A stretch of 64,000 nt of DNA from NCBI GenBank assembly GCA_008704415.1, contig VXIS01000056.1, forward strand, positions 124,001 through 188,000, in the 5' to 3' direction. The notes below the pieces were generated by a model that saw nothing but the letters and a program-made list of their open reading frames with translations, ran no database searches and was not told the origin of the DNA. The position numbers and the translations under genes were made by a program. Positions 42,938 through 56,072 of the stretch are shown piece after piece. How positions within the stretch are numbered: position 1 is the stretch's first letter; every line of letters begins with the position of its first letter. This stretch comes from Sphaerosporella brunnea. Its lineage: Eukaryota > Ascomycota > Pezizomycetes > Pezizales > Pyronemataceae.

Positions 42938-42974
42938 AGAAAAAATATAAAATAAAATAGATAAATAACAGCAA

Positions 42975-45801
42975 TTACAACTTCCTCCTCTTACTGGGCC
43001 GATTGTTCTTCTCCCTCCTCTTCTGCTTGAGTTGGCGGCCTTTGTGGATCTCGTTGTTACTCTTGAGCTCGCTCTTGATCCTCTTATCCTGGACCAGTCC
43101 CTTTTCCTTCGCCTCGGCGAACCGCTTCTTGCGGACTTCATAATCGTCACGGAATTTATCCGGTCTCTTGGGCGCAGCGGTAGACTTGTGGTACATCTTC
43201 CCTCTGAGCTTTCCGCCCATGGGTGCACCATTCGCCCCCCCAGGAAGACGGGTATTGCTGTTCGACTCCAGCTCGCCGGTCCTTGGCATGCGTTCGATGC
43301 GGTGCGCGTTCTTCCAGGCCTGAAAACGTCCGCTCTTGAATGAAGCTGCGATCTTCTGCCCGGATTCTCCAATGATCATTTTTCCGCCCTTGGAGCCATC
43401 TTCATCGTTGGCACGCGCGACGTATTTCTTCGCTTTCTTGTCCCAGCGGACGCCGCGCACTTTGTGCGCTTCGGCGAAACCCTTCTTTTCGTCCGAGGCG
43501 AGGTCCATTTGAGCGCTACGCGCGGCTTCGGTGAAGGAGGCGGCACCGCCCGTGATAGAGTAGCCGCGGTCTTCAGCGAGAGAGGTGGACGGGTTGTAAG
43601 ACATGAAGTGCTCCGGGTCTTCGAAGGAGGTCTTTTTGGATTTTGATTTTTTTGATTTGGTGGAGGCAGGCTTGGTGAAGGTTGCTGCCAATTCGTCGTC
43701 CGAGGCTTCGGACATGTCTACATCTGAGTCGTTACCTTTTTCCGCCTGATCGGCCGGGCGGCCCTCGTCTTCAGAGTCTGAGTCCTCGTTGTCGGATGCT
43801 ACCCTACCCCGCCGGTTGGTAGGATCGATCGTGATCTTCTCGCGGCGTTTGCGCATGATGTTGGCAGCCTCCGAGCGGTTGAGCCCCCGTTGGCCTACTT
43901 CAAAGATTGTTTCCGGCGGCCGGAAATTGGAAACTCTGGCAAGCATCTTTGCGCGCTCGACTTCCAAGGTGTCGACTTCGTCGACGAACAGCGGGTTGAG
44001 GGTTGTCCATCCCTTGTTCGCAACAACTTCCTTGGCACGCTTGACGCTCTCGCTGGACGCTGAGGGGCGCGAGCGGTTGTATTGCTTCTCCGCGCGGACT
44101 GAGACGTTCTTGAGGGCATTGAGATCTGAGTCGTCCGAGAGCAACTTGTTGACCGCCTCGACTGCGCGCTCCACAAGGTCACGTTGGAGAGTGCCTACGA
44201 TCACGTCTTGTGCGAAGTTGAAGCCCTGGCGGGATTTGGTGTCATTTTCTTTGCCGAAGACGATTTTGCGCCCTAGGAAGAGCTGCAGGTCGATTAGGTA
44301 CGGGGCGTCCTCGGCGCGAACCATGGAGTAGGCCCAGCCTCGACGGCCAGCACGCGCGGTACGCCCGACTCTGTGCACGAATACTTTGGGCTGCGGCGGG
44401 AAGTCGTAGTTGATCACATTGGCCAGGATCGGGATATCAATACCTCGTGCCGCGACGTCGGTGACCACAAGGATTTGTGTCTCGCCGGAGCGAAAACGGG
44501 CGACTTGCTGCCGACGAGCAACTTGGTCCAGTGCTCCATAGACGTAGGAAACAGGGTATCCAGCGCGGCGGATCAGGTTTGCGAGGTACTCGACGTGGTG
44601 CTTGGTCGCGGCGAAAACGATGGTGGAGTGGGAGGAGGCTTCCTTGTCCTTGATGTTCCCCTCCTTGTCCTGCCCACGCTTCCGCTTCTTTCCCTTCTTC
44701 TCCTCCCAGGCGTGCACTGTTTTGATGCCAGTTTCACCCATGGGGACTTTGATCACGTTTTTGAGAAGGTGGATGAGCACTCCTTCCTTCTCGGAGGAGC
44801 TGACAGTGAAGAATGCAGTCTCCAGATCTTGTGACATCTTGGAATCCACATCGAGACGGACAAGTGTTGGCTCTTGCAGGCCGGCTTTTGCGAACTCCGT
44901 CAATGCCTTGGGAAGGGTGGCGGAGAATAGGAGGGTTTGCCTGGTGGAGGGAAGAGCGTGGAGAATCTCGGTAAGCTGGGAAGCGAAACCCATCTCGAAT
45001 AGACGATCCGCTTCGTCAAAGACGATGTACTGGACCGATTTAAGGTCCAGCTCCATTTCGACCAACAAGTGGAGGAAACGACCAGGTGTAGCGATGATAA
45101 CATCGGGGTTGCTGGCCAAGAATCCGAATTGATCCTCCAAACTGTCTCCTCCTACAAGCAGCACCGAAGTGAGATCTGCGCCCTTTCCGAAATCCTTTAC
45201 AACCTTCAAAGTCTGCAGGGCCAATTCACGACTGGGGGACAGAATGATAGCTCTTGCGCCGACCTGTAGCCTCGCGATCAGCCTGGACTCCACGACCCCG
45301 GCAGTAATCGGAGCATACCTTCGCGCTGTGCGCCTTCAATTTCTCGATCATGGGTATCACGAACGCCGCCGTCTTTCCACTACCGGTTCGAGCCATTCCA
45401 ACTACGTCCAGCCCGTCCAATACCAATGGAATCGTCTTCCTCTGAATGGGTGTCGGCACAGAGAAACCCTTCCTCGCGATAGCCTTGCGCAGATTTGCGC
45501 CCAATCCCATAGCCTGGAACCCTCCACCCTTCTTTCCCTTAACCGTACTCGCTTTGCGATTATGCGCCGCCTGTTGCGCCGCGATGAATGCCTCTTCTCC
45601 GCCGCTGTCGTCATTGCCGCTGCCTTCGAGAATGTCGTCCACGTTCAAAATTTCTTTTGCCTTTGATTTCGGCGCTCGCACGCCCAGTCCCGGTGAGGTG
45701 TCATTGTCATCGTCGCCGCTGAGGAAGTCGGTGTCAGCGAGAGCATTTGAAATGTCCAGTTCGAACTCGCTTTCCGCGGGGGACGACTCGCGGAGTGGCA
45801 T
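42975..45801 (-). CDS. DBP10: DEAD-box RNA helicase Dbp10
   Basis: Dbp10 is a nucleolar RNA helicase for 60S ribosomal subunit assembly. Exons 45801-45319 and 45263-42975 around a 55-bp intron give 923 aa, near the usual 930. The Q-motif region reads [20 protein letters not shown], followed by [12 protein letters not shown] (about 137), [29 protein letters not shown] (about 244), LFSATLP and [13 protein letters not shown]. The C-terminal half is basic with acidic patches and holds the Dbp10 C-terminal domain ([18 protein letters not shown], then [19 protein letters not shown]) and the lysine-rich end [14 protein letters not shown], a nucleolar targeting type of tail. It is divergent from CFT2 with a 259-bp shared promoter. 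Confidence 0.97.
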
Positions 45802-46060
45802 TTTCGAAGCTCTGTTCTGTGGTGGTGATGGTTGTTCTCGTAGAAAGGTTGTTCAAACAAAATTTCTATGTACGCGACGCTAAAAAAGAGCCGCTGATGT
45901 GTGGTCCGTGCGCACTGCGCAGGCGCGTCAAATGAACGCCATCAACCACATCATCACCACCACGAGCGCTGCATAAAGTCTCCTACTATCCGAAGAGCCA
46001 TCGCTGCGATCTAGTTCACCGCTCTTCCTCCCGTCGACCACGTCCACCTCGTGACCCGCC
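45802..46060. promoter_or_regulatory. Divergent promoter DBP10 / CFT2
   Basis: 259 bp between two divergent ATGs, so both core promoters must lie here. No TATA box is evident. Confidence 0.45.
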
Positions 46061-49000
46061 ATGTTCCACTTCACTCCCCTTCTGGGGGCGCAATCCGACT
46101 CTCCCGCGAGTCAGTCGCTCCTGGAGCTCGACAACGGCATCAAAATCCTCATAGACGTGGGCTGGGACTCGACATTCGACGTGAAGATGCTAGCGGAGCT
46201 GGAGCGGCACACCCCCACCATCGACCTAATCCTTCTCACACACCCCACCCTCGAGCACATGGGCGCATACGCGCACGCCTGCAAGCACATCCCCAGCTTC
46301 AACGCGATACCCGTATACTCGACGTTCCCAGTCTCCAACCTCGGCAGACTACTACTACAGGATATCTACCTCTCCTCACCGAAAGCCTGCACACGGCTAC
46401 AAGATTCCGCCCCCACCAGTGTATTATTATACCCTCCGAGCCCGTCGTCTATCAACTGGCCGGCAGATTACTCACGTCTGCCGGGGGATCTCCCGGAGGG
46501 TGCGCTCAAGCTGCCCCCTACGTCGGCCGAAATTGATTCCTACTGCGGCAAGATTGTGACGCTCAAGTACTCGCAGCCGACGCCGCTGCATTCAGCTGTT
46601 GCAAGGGTAGCAGGTAAGCTGGGCAGTGTTACGATCACGGCCTATTCGGCTGGTCACTCGCTTGGAGGGACGATCTGGAAGATTCAGCAGGCACAGGAAT
46701 CGATTGTATATGCGGTTGACTGGAACCTTTCGAGGGAGAACTGCTTGAGAGGTGCAGCCTTTCTTGGTGGTGAGGGCGGAAGAGTCCAGGAAGCCCTGTT
46801 GAAGCCAACGGCGCTGGTTTGTTCATCCAAGAACGCTACAACTACTAATATTGCGGGAGGAAGAAAGAAACGAGATGAAGTTTTACTGGAGACAATACGG
46901 AAGACCGCAGTGGAGAAGGGAGGCACGGTTTTGATACCCACGGACTCCGTCGGAAGGGTATTGGAGTTGGCTTACCTGCTGGAGCACGCTTGGAGGAAGG
47001 ATCCAAAGTTCTCTGGAAAAGGGACCCAAGGGAAAGGCATAGGATTGTATCTCGCCGGAAGAAAAGTGAGGCGCCTGGGACAGGTCATCGGTAGCATGCT
47101 GGAATGGATGGACGAGGCCGTCGTCCGGGAGTTTGAATCCATCGCCGAGAAATCCAGCCAAGGAAATGCCAACCGCAGCAACCGCCGCGGCGGCAACAAA
47201 GATGGGGACCAAAAGGATGGACAGTCGGAGACTACAGGAAACAAGGCTGGACCGTTTGATTTCCTGTATCTGAACCTGATCGCGACACCGGGACAGTTGT
47301 CAAAAGTCCTGAACAGCAACGACGGTCGCGGAAAGGTGGTCATCGCATCCGATTCCAGTTTGGAGTGGGGCCTCAGCAGAGATGCATTGCTCACACTTGC
47401 AAATGACGACAAGAATGTGGTGGTCCTGACGGAACGCACCGAAGGCAGACCCGGTCTGGCTGGTCGACTATGGCAGGGCTGGAAGGAGGCGGTGATTAAG
47501 CATGAGGAAGACAGTGCTACCGCGGGACAGTTTGCATCAATCGATACGACCCATGAGATCGAGACATCGACCAAAACCCGGCTGGAAGGCGAGGCGCTGC
47601 TCTCCTACCAGCGCCACCTCGCGGCACGCCAAGCACTCACTTCTCAGCACCAATCTCTCCTATCATCTTCTGGGTTATCCTCCGGGATGGACGCCGACCA
47701 GGACGACGAAGATGCGTCCTCATCGTCTGAAGATGATTCGGATTCGGAGAGACAGGGAAAAGCGCTTACAACCGCCACATCCAAGAAGCTCTCACAGGCC
47801 ACAGTGCTGATGGGTGGTGTTGTACCCGCCGGTGTCACCGAGAAGGTCGATATCGGCGTCAACGTCCTGCTCCGAGGAGAGGGTGTCTACGACTACGACG
47901 TGCGGGGTGCCAAGGGCAGGAACCGAATGTTCCCTTTCCAAGTGCGCCGCAAGCGTATCGACGAATATGGTGAGGTCGTCAGACCAGATGATTATATGCG
48001 TGCAGAGGAGCGACAAGACGAAGACCTCGACATCGAAGAAGAAGAAAGCGCAGAGGCGAAAAAAGAAGAAACCCGCGTCATGGGCAAGAAACGCAAGTGG
48101 GAAGATGACAGAAAAGCAAAAACTGGTGCCAGCGGTCGCAAGGGAGGCGCAGCCGCAGAGACTGGCACCTCGAAGAAACGACGGCAGCAGCGCAAGCCGA
48201 AGGGCAAGAAATCCCCATCAGATGACGATTATGACCCAGAACGTTCCGCATCGGAAGAAGGCGAGATTTCAGACAGTGGCGATGATGAAGGAGAGGGTGA
48301 AGATGACGAGGAGGCCCTCGCCGCCCCCAGCGAACTCCACACCACGTGGGAAACTATGCGCATACACATTAGCGCTACATTCATTGACTTCTCGGGTCTG
48401 CACGACCAAAAGAGTCTGCGAATGCTCCTGCCTCTCATAGACCCTAAAAAGCTCATCCTGATCGGCGGAAAACGAGAAGAGACCAAGTATCTCGCTGAGT
48501 TTTACCGGGAAAAGGCTGCGCTGTCGAGTCGTGGAGCGAGCTCACGAACCGACGTCTTCTCCCCTCAGGCGGGAATCAAAGTCAACGCCTCCGTCGACAC
48601 CAACGCCTGGATGGTTGCGCTGGGCAACACCATCTCCCGTGGCATGAAATGGCAGAACGTGCGCGGCTTGAGTGTGGTACACGTGATAGGGCGCGTCGCA
48701 CCCACAGAGCCCGCAGACGGCGAGGAGCCCGGCCAGAAAAAGCAAAAGCTCCTGACATCAGAGGGCGAGAGCAGCGGCACCATCGAGAGCAAAAAATTAG
48801 TCCTCGACACGCTTCCGCCTGCACTCGCCGCAGCGACCAGAAGCTTTACACAGCCGATTCATGTGGGGGATATCAGGCTTGCGGATCTGAGACGGGTGAT
48901 GCAGGACGAGGGCCACACGGCCGAGTTCAAGGGAGAGGGAACATTGCTGGTGGATGGGTTCGTGGTGGTCAGAAAGACGGGTGTCGGCAGTGTTGCGGTT

Positions 49001-49123
49001 GAGGATGGTGGTGGTGGGTTTACTGTTCCCCAGGCCAAGGGTAGGACTTTCGTCCAGGTTAGAAGGAAGGTTTATGAGGGCCTTGCGGTTGTGGCGGGCG
49101 GCATGAAGGCGGTTGGGGTGTAA
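46061..49123 (+). CDS. CFT2: Cleavage and polyadenylation factor subunit Cft2 (CPSF100)
   Basis: Cft2 is the non-catalytic metallo-beta-lactamase/beta-CASP partner of Ysh1/CPSF73 in mRNA 3'-end cleavage. It is a single exon of 1020 aa. It begins MFHFTPLLGAQSDSPASQSL, then LDNGIKILIDVGWD. The zinc-site motif HxHxDH is degenerate (LLTHPTLEHMGAYAH), as expected for this inactive subunit. Further motifs are YSAGHSLGGTIWKI, VYAVDWNLSRE, IPTDSVGRVLELAYLLEHAW and RIHISATFIDFSGLHDQKSL. Acidic and basic low-complexity inserts (about 545-575 and 650-760) separate the lactamase core from the C-terminal domain. The end is QVRRKVYEGLAVV-like. No intron in 3 kb is unusual for this window, but common for CFT2 in fungi. 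Confidence 0.95.
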   Translation: MFHFTPLLGAQSDSPASQSLLELDNGIKILIDVGWDSTFDVKMLAELERHTPTIDLILLTHPTLEHMGAYAHACKHIPSFNAIPVYSTFPVSNLGRLLLQDIYLSSPKACTRLQDSAPTSVLLYPPSPSSINWPADYSRLPGDLPEGALKLPPTSAEIDSYCGKIVTLKYSQPTPLHSAVARVAGKLGSVTITAYSAGHSLGGTIWKIQQAQESIVYAVDWNLSRENCLRGAAFLGGEGGRVQEALLKPTALVCSSKNATTTNIAGGRKKRDEVLLETIRKTAVEKGGTVLIPTDSVGRVLELAYLLEHAWRKDPKFSGKGTQGKGIGLYLAGRKVRRLGQVIGSMLEWMDEAVVREFESIAEKSSQGNANRSNRRGGNKDGDQKDGQSETTGNKAGPFDFLYLNLIATPGQLSKVLNSNDGRGKVVIASDSSLEWGLSRDALLTLANDDKNVVVLTERTEGRPGLAGRLWQGWKEAVIKHEEDSATAGQFASIDTTHEIETSTKTRLEGEALLSYQRHLAARQALTSQHQSLLSSSGLSSGMDADQDDEDASSSSEDDSDSERQGKALTTATSKKLSQATVLMGGVVPAGVTEKVDIGVNVLLRGEGVYDYDVRGAKGRNRMFPFQVRRKRIDEYGEVVRPDDYMRAEERQDEDLDIEEEESAEAKKEETRVMGKKRKWEDDRKAKTGASGRKGGAAAETGTSKKRRQQRKPKGKKSPSDDDYDPERSASEEGEISDSGDDEGEGEDDEEALAAPSELHTTWETMRIHISATFIDFSGLHDQKSLRMLLPLIDPKKLILIGGKREETKYLAEFYREKAALSSRGASSRTDVFSPQAGIKVNASVDTNAWMVALGNTISRGMKWQNVRGLSVVHVIGRVAPTEPADGEEPGQKKQKLLTSEGESSGTIESKKLVLDTLPPALAAATRSFTQPIHVGDIRLADLRRVMQDEGHTAEFKGEGTLLVDGFVVVRKTGVGSVAVEDGGGGFTVPQAKGRTFVQVRRKVYEGLAVVAGGMKAVGV

Positions 49124-49633
49124 CTAAATTATATTATCTCTCTGGTCTTTACAGTGAATGTGTGGGTCTGGTTTCAATCAAGCTTGTGTGGGCTTTCGTT
49201 TGACTTTTGTTGCTACATCGAGAGCATTGATGCTTCACTGGATGTCACCCAGTCATCCTGTGACTCTAACGTGCTCTTTAATAACAACCCTTTGACGGCA
49301 TTGATTCCTTTGGCCTACCTACTCCGCCGTCCCCTTCTACCTAGTTGACTCTGGGAAAGAAGACACCGTGATGCCCGGTTCACTCGAACGGATGGTCTTA
49401 GTATTTGTACACCCACGCCAAGGAGGCACCACCGAAATTTAAATGCATATTCCTTTGCCATGAACCGACCATTTTTCAAAGAACCAACAGCAGGAAAAAA
49501 AAAAAAACACAAAGACACATGAGAAAACACTTAGAGAGAAAAAAAAAGGAGAATCGAAACTTCGCATGCCCGTAGTTCCCATTCCAAAACCTACACCAAT
49601 TACGTCTAGAAACCTCAAGCTTTTTGCATCCGT
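49124..49633. other. Convergent intergenic region CFT2 / SEC62
   Basis: 510 bp between the stop codons of two convergent genes. A-rich runs near 49495-49547 may reflect polyadenylation signals on either strand. No gene. Confidence 0.5.
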
Positions 49634-50557
49634 CTAATCATCTCCCTCCTCAACCGTAGGCTTTGGTGGCGTGCTGACGGACACTGCAGGCGCTGTCTTC
49701 TCGCTGACGCTGACGTTTGGTGTTTCAACAGCCTTGCCCTTCTTCTTGCTCTTGACACCCTTGGGCTTCTTAACCTATCCTCAGATTAGTATACATACCC
49801 CCGCATCTCCGAAGCAGCAAAACAAACCTTATGCCACGCCCACAGGGGACGGAACGAATCGAAGAAGCCCACATCCTCGAACAGGTTGGGATACAACCAC
49901 AGTCCTGGGGAAACAATAACACAAGTGACCAAGAAGAGTATGAGCCTGAAAACACTCATGACCATAAACAACCCAATAAGCCCCAGCATTCCCATGCTGA
50001 GGTACCACACGCCCAGCCGCAGCATCGGCGGCCACAGCGGGAAAAGTACGATTCCGAATAAACCGATTACGAGAGCGGCGGCGGTCAGCGTTTGCGTCCA
50101 GGTACGCGGCTCGTACAGGAATACGTAGTATTCTTGCGGCTCGATGCGCTGCTGCTGCTCGATCCGCACGTTCCATTGGCCCTTCACGCGCTTCGGGTTT
50201 TTGGGGCCTTCTTCGGGTACCTGCGAACACCGCAGTGCTAGGTGGTGTTGAGGCAGGAGGAGGAACGCGGCGACGGCGGTCTCGGGGGTGGTGATTTTTG
50301 GGAGGTTGGGGTTTTTGGCGGAGGCTTTGGCGTAGCGCTCCGACATGAGGCTGCGCATGGCGCGCTTGACTGTTTTGTACCTCTGTTAGTGGAGGTGGGT
50401 GGCTCGAAGGGAATCAATCACCTTTGAACATTTCCTTGCGCTGGCCGTGCAGGATTACGGTGCGCAGTTTGAACTCATTTTGGGGCAGCGATTTGAGGTA
50501 GTCGGCGACAGCTAGGGCTTGCGGGGAAGGCGGCGGTGGCGCGCTCACGACGGACAT
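49634..50557 (-). CDS. SEC62: ER translocation protein Sec62
   Basis: Sec62 is a subunit of the Sec62/63 complex for post-translational protein import into the ER. Three exons (50557-50422, 50369-49828, 49774-49634) give 272 aa. The first intron uses the second of two nearby AG sites (GGTACAAAACAG), which gives EMFKVKRAMRSLMSERYAK, the conserved Sec62 sequence; the first AG would break the frame. The N-terminal cytosolic domain has LPQNEFKLRTVILHGQRKE. Two hydrophobic segments lie at about 145-170 (LTAAALVIGLFGIVLFPLWP) and 175-205 (LSMGMLGLIGLFMVMSVFRL). The Lys-rich C-terminal tail (KKPKGVKSKKKGK) is short for the family. Divergent from TAF7. Confidence 0.93.
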
Positions 50558-51006
50558 TGTGCTCGTGCTTTGGTGTTGTTGTGATGAGATGGAGGGAGCT
50601 GTTGCAGCAGCTAAAGGACACAGTTTGTCCAGGGGATCTACGCTATCTTATCGAATCGATCAGCAGAGTCGAGTGATATGGCGTGACATGATGTAAATTT
50701 GAACGGATAAATAGAATGTACTCCAAATTGTCTGAAAGAACCGCCCGTCAGGCCAATTAGCAGTAATTACGCAAGCACTTAAGTATAGTTTCCATTTATA
50801 TATAAGAGAAAAACGACTATGCGAGTGAGAGGCGCCTCCTCGGTTCTTGGACCTGCAATTAGCCGCACTTATATAGCCAATGCGCGTCGCCGACAAGTCG
50901 CGTCGCCCCGTAAAGCTTCCACCCTGACCTCCACCACCCCCACCACCCCGCCGCTCCTCCGCCGTCCTCTACACCACTCACGGCTGTTATTTTCACCAAA
51001 ACAACC
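50558..51006. promoter_or_regulatory. Divergent promoter SEC62 / TAF7 with TATA-like site
   Basis: 449 bp. A TTTATATATAAG element at about 50795-50806 lies some 200 bp upstream of the TAF7 ATG. A CACTTAAGT motif lies just before it. Which gene uses the TATA-like site cannot be decided. Confidence 0.4.
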
Positions 51007-51984
51007 ATGGGGGAAGTCAAGCTGAACCCCAGTCTCTTCCAGGCTCACAACATCAACGAGCCCATCACGACCGAGGACACCAGTGACAGCGATAGCTGCG
51101 CCAGCGATAGCGACAGCGATAGCGACAGCGACTCTTCGATCAGTAGCGACTTTTCTCCAGATTCGCCAACGATGTCCGCTACAAGTGATTCAGACGGATC
51201 ACCGCAACTCCCTTACATCAAGATCAAGTGCGCGGCGTTCCCCTCACAGCCAGCCGCCCCCGCTCCCCCCCTCTCAAGCATTAAGCTCAACGTTAACCCT
51301 TCGCTGGTGGCTGAGGCGACGGACCCCCAGGTAGCCCCTGCCCCTCCTCCGAAGTCGGCGTCTACCAAGCGCTGGTTCGCGTCTGAGCCTGGAACAGCAT
51401 ACGACAGTGGTGCCTCCGACAGGGAGGAGGAACCCGTGCTCGAGGAGAACTTTATCCTGCGCATGATACCGGGCGACGACTGCGACTACCTCCGGAACAT
51501 AATTGAGCGTGGAGAGCTCAACCTCTGGTCGGATGTGTGGATGAGGTTCAAGGATCCCAAAAAAGCGGTCCTTAGCATCCGTGGCAACCTCTACGCGGCG
51601 ATCCTGGTGGATCTGCCCTGCATCATCGAGTCGCAGAAGACTCTTGATAAAAAGAACTTTCTCAAAGTCGCTGATATTTGCCAGATGCTGATGGTCACCC
51701 AGAGAATCCCGAACGAAGATGCGCTCTGGAGCGTCAAGTTTGATGTTCCCGACCAGTTTCCGGATGGTCTTACGCCGCCTATGCAGTGCGCCCGCAAGAG
51801 GTTCAAGAAGAGGGTCAGTCCTCGCACCGTTCACCAGGTGGAGGCGGAGGTCGCGAGACTGCTCCGTGAGGATGAGCTTGCTGAGAGCTCCACCTATTCT
51901 TGGGAGTACGAGGAGGTGGATGACGAGGATCTGGTTGACACCGATACTGAGGAGGATCTCGATCCCGATCCCTCGTCGACGTAG
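51007..51984 (+). CDS. TAF7: TFIID subunit TAF7
   Basis: TAF7 is a TFIID subunit that binds TAF1 and modulates its activity. It is a single exon of 325 aa. The first 135 residues are acidic and Ser/Asp-rich (SDSDSDSDSDSSISSD), then Pro/Ala-rich. The TAFII55 N-terminal domain covers about 145-300: LEENFILRMIPGDDCDYLRN, ERGELNLWSDVWMRFKDPKK, AVLSIRGNLYAAILVDLPCI, IESQKTLDKKNFLKVADICQ, then GLTPPMQCARKRFKKRVS. It ends in an acidic tail only some 20 residues past the domain. Many fungal TAF7 proteins have a longer C-terminal half, so this one is short; the stop is clean and no further coding frame follows. Confidence 0.92.
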   Translation: MGEVKLNPSLFQAHNINEPITTEDTSDSDSCASDSDSDSDSDSSISSDFSPDSPTMSATSDSDGSPQLPYIKIKCAAFPSQPAAPAPPLSSIKLNVNPSLVAEATDPQVAPAPPPKSASTKRWFASEPGTAYDSGASDREEEPVLEENFILRMIPGDDCDYLRNIIERGELNLWSDVWMRFKDPKKAVLSIRGNLYAAILVDLPCIIESQKTLDKKNFLKVADICQMLMVTQRIPNEDALWSVKFDVPDQFPDGLTPPMQCARKRFKKRVSPRTVHQVEAEVARLLREDELAESSTYSWEYEEVDDEDLVDTDTEEDLDPDPSST

Positions 51985-53928
51985 CTGTCGGGCTTTAATC
52001 TTTGCGGGCGTGGATACCGAGCTTATACGGTTTCCTACCGGTAAATTTCGAAGGAAGAACAACTAAAATCATTTGTCTTTTCTTATGCCTTTTTACTTCT
52101 TTCTTTCTTTTGTTGCCCATGGCGGGTGGGCGAGGGAGGGGCTAAACTCCAGGGGGAGAGCCCGCGCGCGCTTGGGACAAGATGGCTTACTGCTGACTGC
52201 CCCCACACAGACTACATCCCGGAGCACGGGGCTTTTTCTCTTTGGACCGAGAGTGGCTTCTTTCTTTTTAAGCTCACATATGGCCATAGCCGAGAGGATG
52301 ACTGCCTCACTTTCGTTAGGTAACGGTAATTCTCGGCCCTACAGCGACGCCTACAACAAGCAGGACGCGTCTGGCGAAGTGGATCAAAACCACAAGTACC
52401 GTATTATTTCGTACGAAATGCGATGCGCCTTGATGCCAAATGAGCTTTTGGCACTACATGACACTACAGGGTTGACTCGAAGGACTGGGTCTTTTGGAGG
52501 AGAAAGATGTGCCGGCTGATCTCAAGTTGAGGAAAGGGGAAAAGATGATCAGTTTTTGGTTTGCAAGCACAGGAAGGCGAGTAAGTGGCGCTTTTCTCTC
52601 TTTCTTACTCAGGATGCGTCCTACCGAAAAGCCAGCCTTTCTTACGAAATACTACGGTACTAATCCTTTTAAACGGTCGAGTGATAACCAGTGAGGCAAA
52701 TGGGGGGGTGCGGTTGTTCGAACTACTTTCAACAAGTAGAATACTGTTTGGGATTGCATTTATTCATGTATGATACTTCTCACTTACCAGTGCATGGCCA
52801 CGGCGTTCATTTTGGGTAATAAAATCGTCCTTTTTCGGCCCAGTTGAAGCAATTTCTGATTATTGAAGTGGAGTGAATTTTGCGCTACATGGCCTACTGC
52901 AATATCGGGTCCGAATTTTAACACCGCCATTCTCTGCCATATCGGTGACTTTAAAATATCAAATAGGTACCTATTCCGAGTGTGTCCTCCCATGTGGCGC
53001 ATGAACAAAACCATCCACAGCGTGTGCGGTACTCTGTGTATGTACGAGGCTGGTACAAAAGAAATGAGCTCAATCACACCAAAACTTGCCGGTCACAGTC
53101 CATAACATAAATCAAGAGAAAATTACCAAAAATAAACACATGTCAGAGAGTTAGGGGTCTTGAAGTTCAATAGTTGAGATTATATTACAGGTTTGAAAGT
53201 CTCCGCGCGTTCGCCCTGCAAAAAGGCGCTTACAAGTGCTGTTCTGAACCGATGGCTTGCCAAACCGTTAACACCCTCGCTCACCACGGGGTCAAAAAAA
53301 TTCTGCTGGAGTGTTCGAATGTTTGACATGTATGTGATGCTCTAGTAAAAATTTCAAGTATGGTTGTCACCAAAATTTGTGGGCTTTTCGGAGGCGGCAT
53401 TTTGGTGTGGTTGCGGGTGTTCCACGACTTTCGGTACAACCGCAATACCCGCCGACCACAACATCCGCGTCCGAGCTGGTGAGTCACAAGCTTTGCTTCC
53501 CAAGAAACGGAGATCTACCCTGAGTCCCATACCTCTCTATCTAGGATAAATGCATCCATACGCCGAAAGCAAAGTAAGTCCTGGATGATGATTGTTGATC
53601 GCTTTTCGTACTTACTTCTTATACAAGCCGGAGCACCCATAGGTAGGAAACTTACAAGTATCAGAACTTACCTATACTTGCTATGCAACAAACAAAAACG
53701 GGGCAGAGTTCTCCTAGTCAGGACCAGGTCACGCGACAATGCAATACAGGCCAGGCTTGAAATTGGCCCCCAAAGCACCACTAAACACGATTCTCGAGTT
53801 CAGCCAGCAAACCCCAATGTTTGTAAATCTGACTATATTTTTGCTACATGTACCTTCATTATGATGGAGGAGTGGTGCTGATGGTATACGCGGCGTGTGC
53901 TAATCTGACGGCAGTTTGGGGTGATGGG
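51985..53928. other. 1.9-kb gene-poor region
   Basis: No gene recognised between TAF7 and the 3' end of the kinase gene. Perfect 10-bp inverted copies of CACACCAAAA lie at 53075-53084 and 53401-53410 and might bound a 336-bp element. The same decamer occurs inside the element at 42409. The base composition is more AT-rich than the neighbouring genes. Confidence 0.4.
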
Positions 53929-55817
<1,889 letters not shown>

Positions 55818-55843
55818 AGATGGAGTGGGTAGGTGTATAATAT

Positions 55844-55912
55844 GTGAGGGAAAAGTTATTCCTTTGGTGAGGGAAAAGTTATTCCTTTGGTGAGGGAAAA
55901 GTTATTCCTTTG
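55844..55912. repeat. Three tandem 23-bp repeats in kinase promoter
   Basis: GTGAGGGAAAAGTTATTCCT plus TTG is repeated three times without change at 55844-55866, 55867-55889 and 55890-55912, starting 27 bp upstream of the kinase ATG and 161 bp from the BET5 ATG. Perfect identity suggests a recent expansion. Confidence 0.95.
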
Positions 55913-56072
55913 TGGATATGGGATGTCGCGGTCGCGAGTTGAGCAACTCCCCACTTACCGCTTTCAGCATTACTGCCTAACCTAAGCACGCAACTACCCG
56001 GTCTTCGCGTCGCCCACACAGCTTCCCGGAGCTATACCTTTTGCTGCATATGTAGACGACTCCATCTGCACG

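Larger units (their letters stand above)
40855..42974. other. 2.1-kb intergenic region between the CorA and DBP10 genes
   Basis: It holds the promoter of the CorA gene, a 338-bp inverted-repeat element at 42409-42746 and a 36-A tract at 42901-42936 just beyond the DBP10 stop codon. Several T-runs lie near 41680-41702. No reading frame with recognisable motifs is present. Confidence 0.5.
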
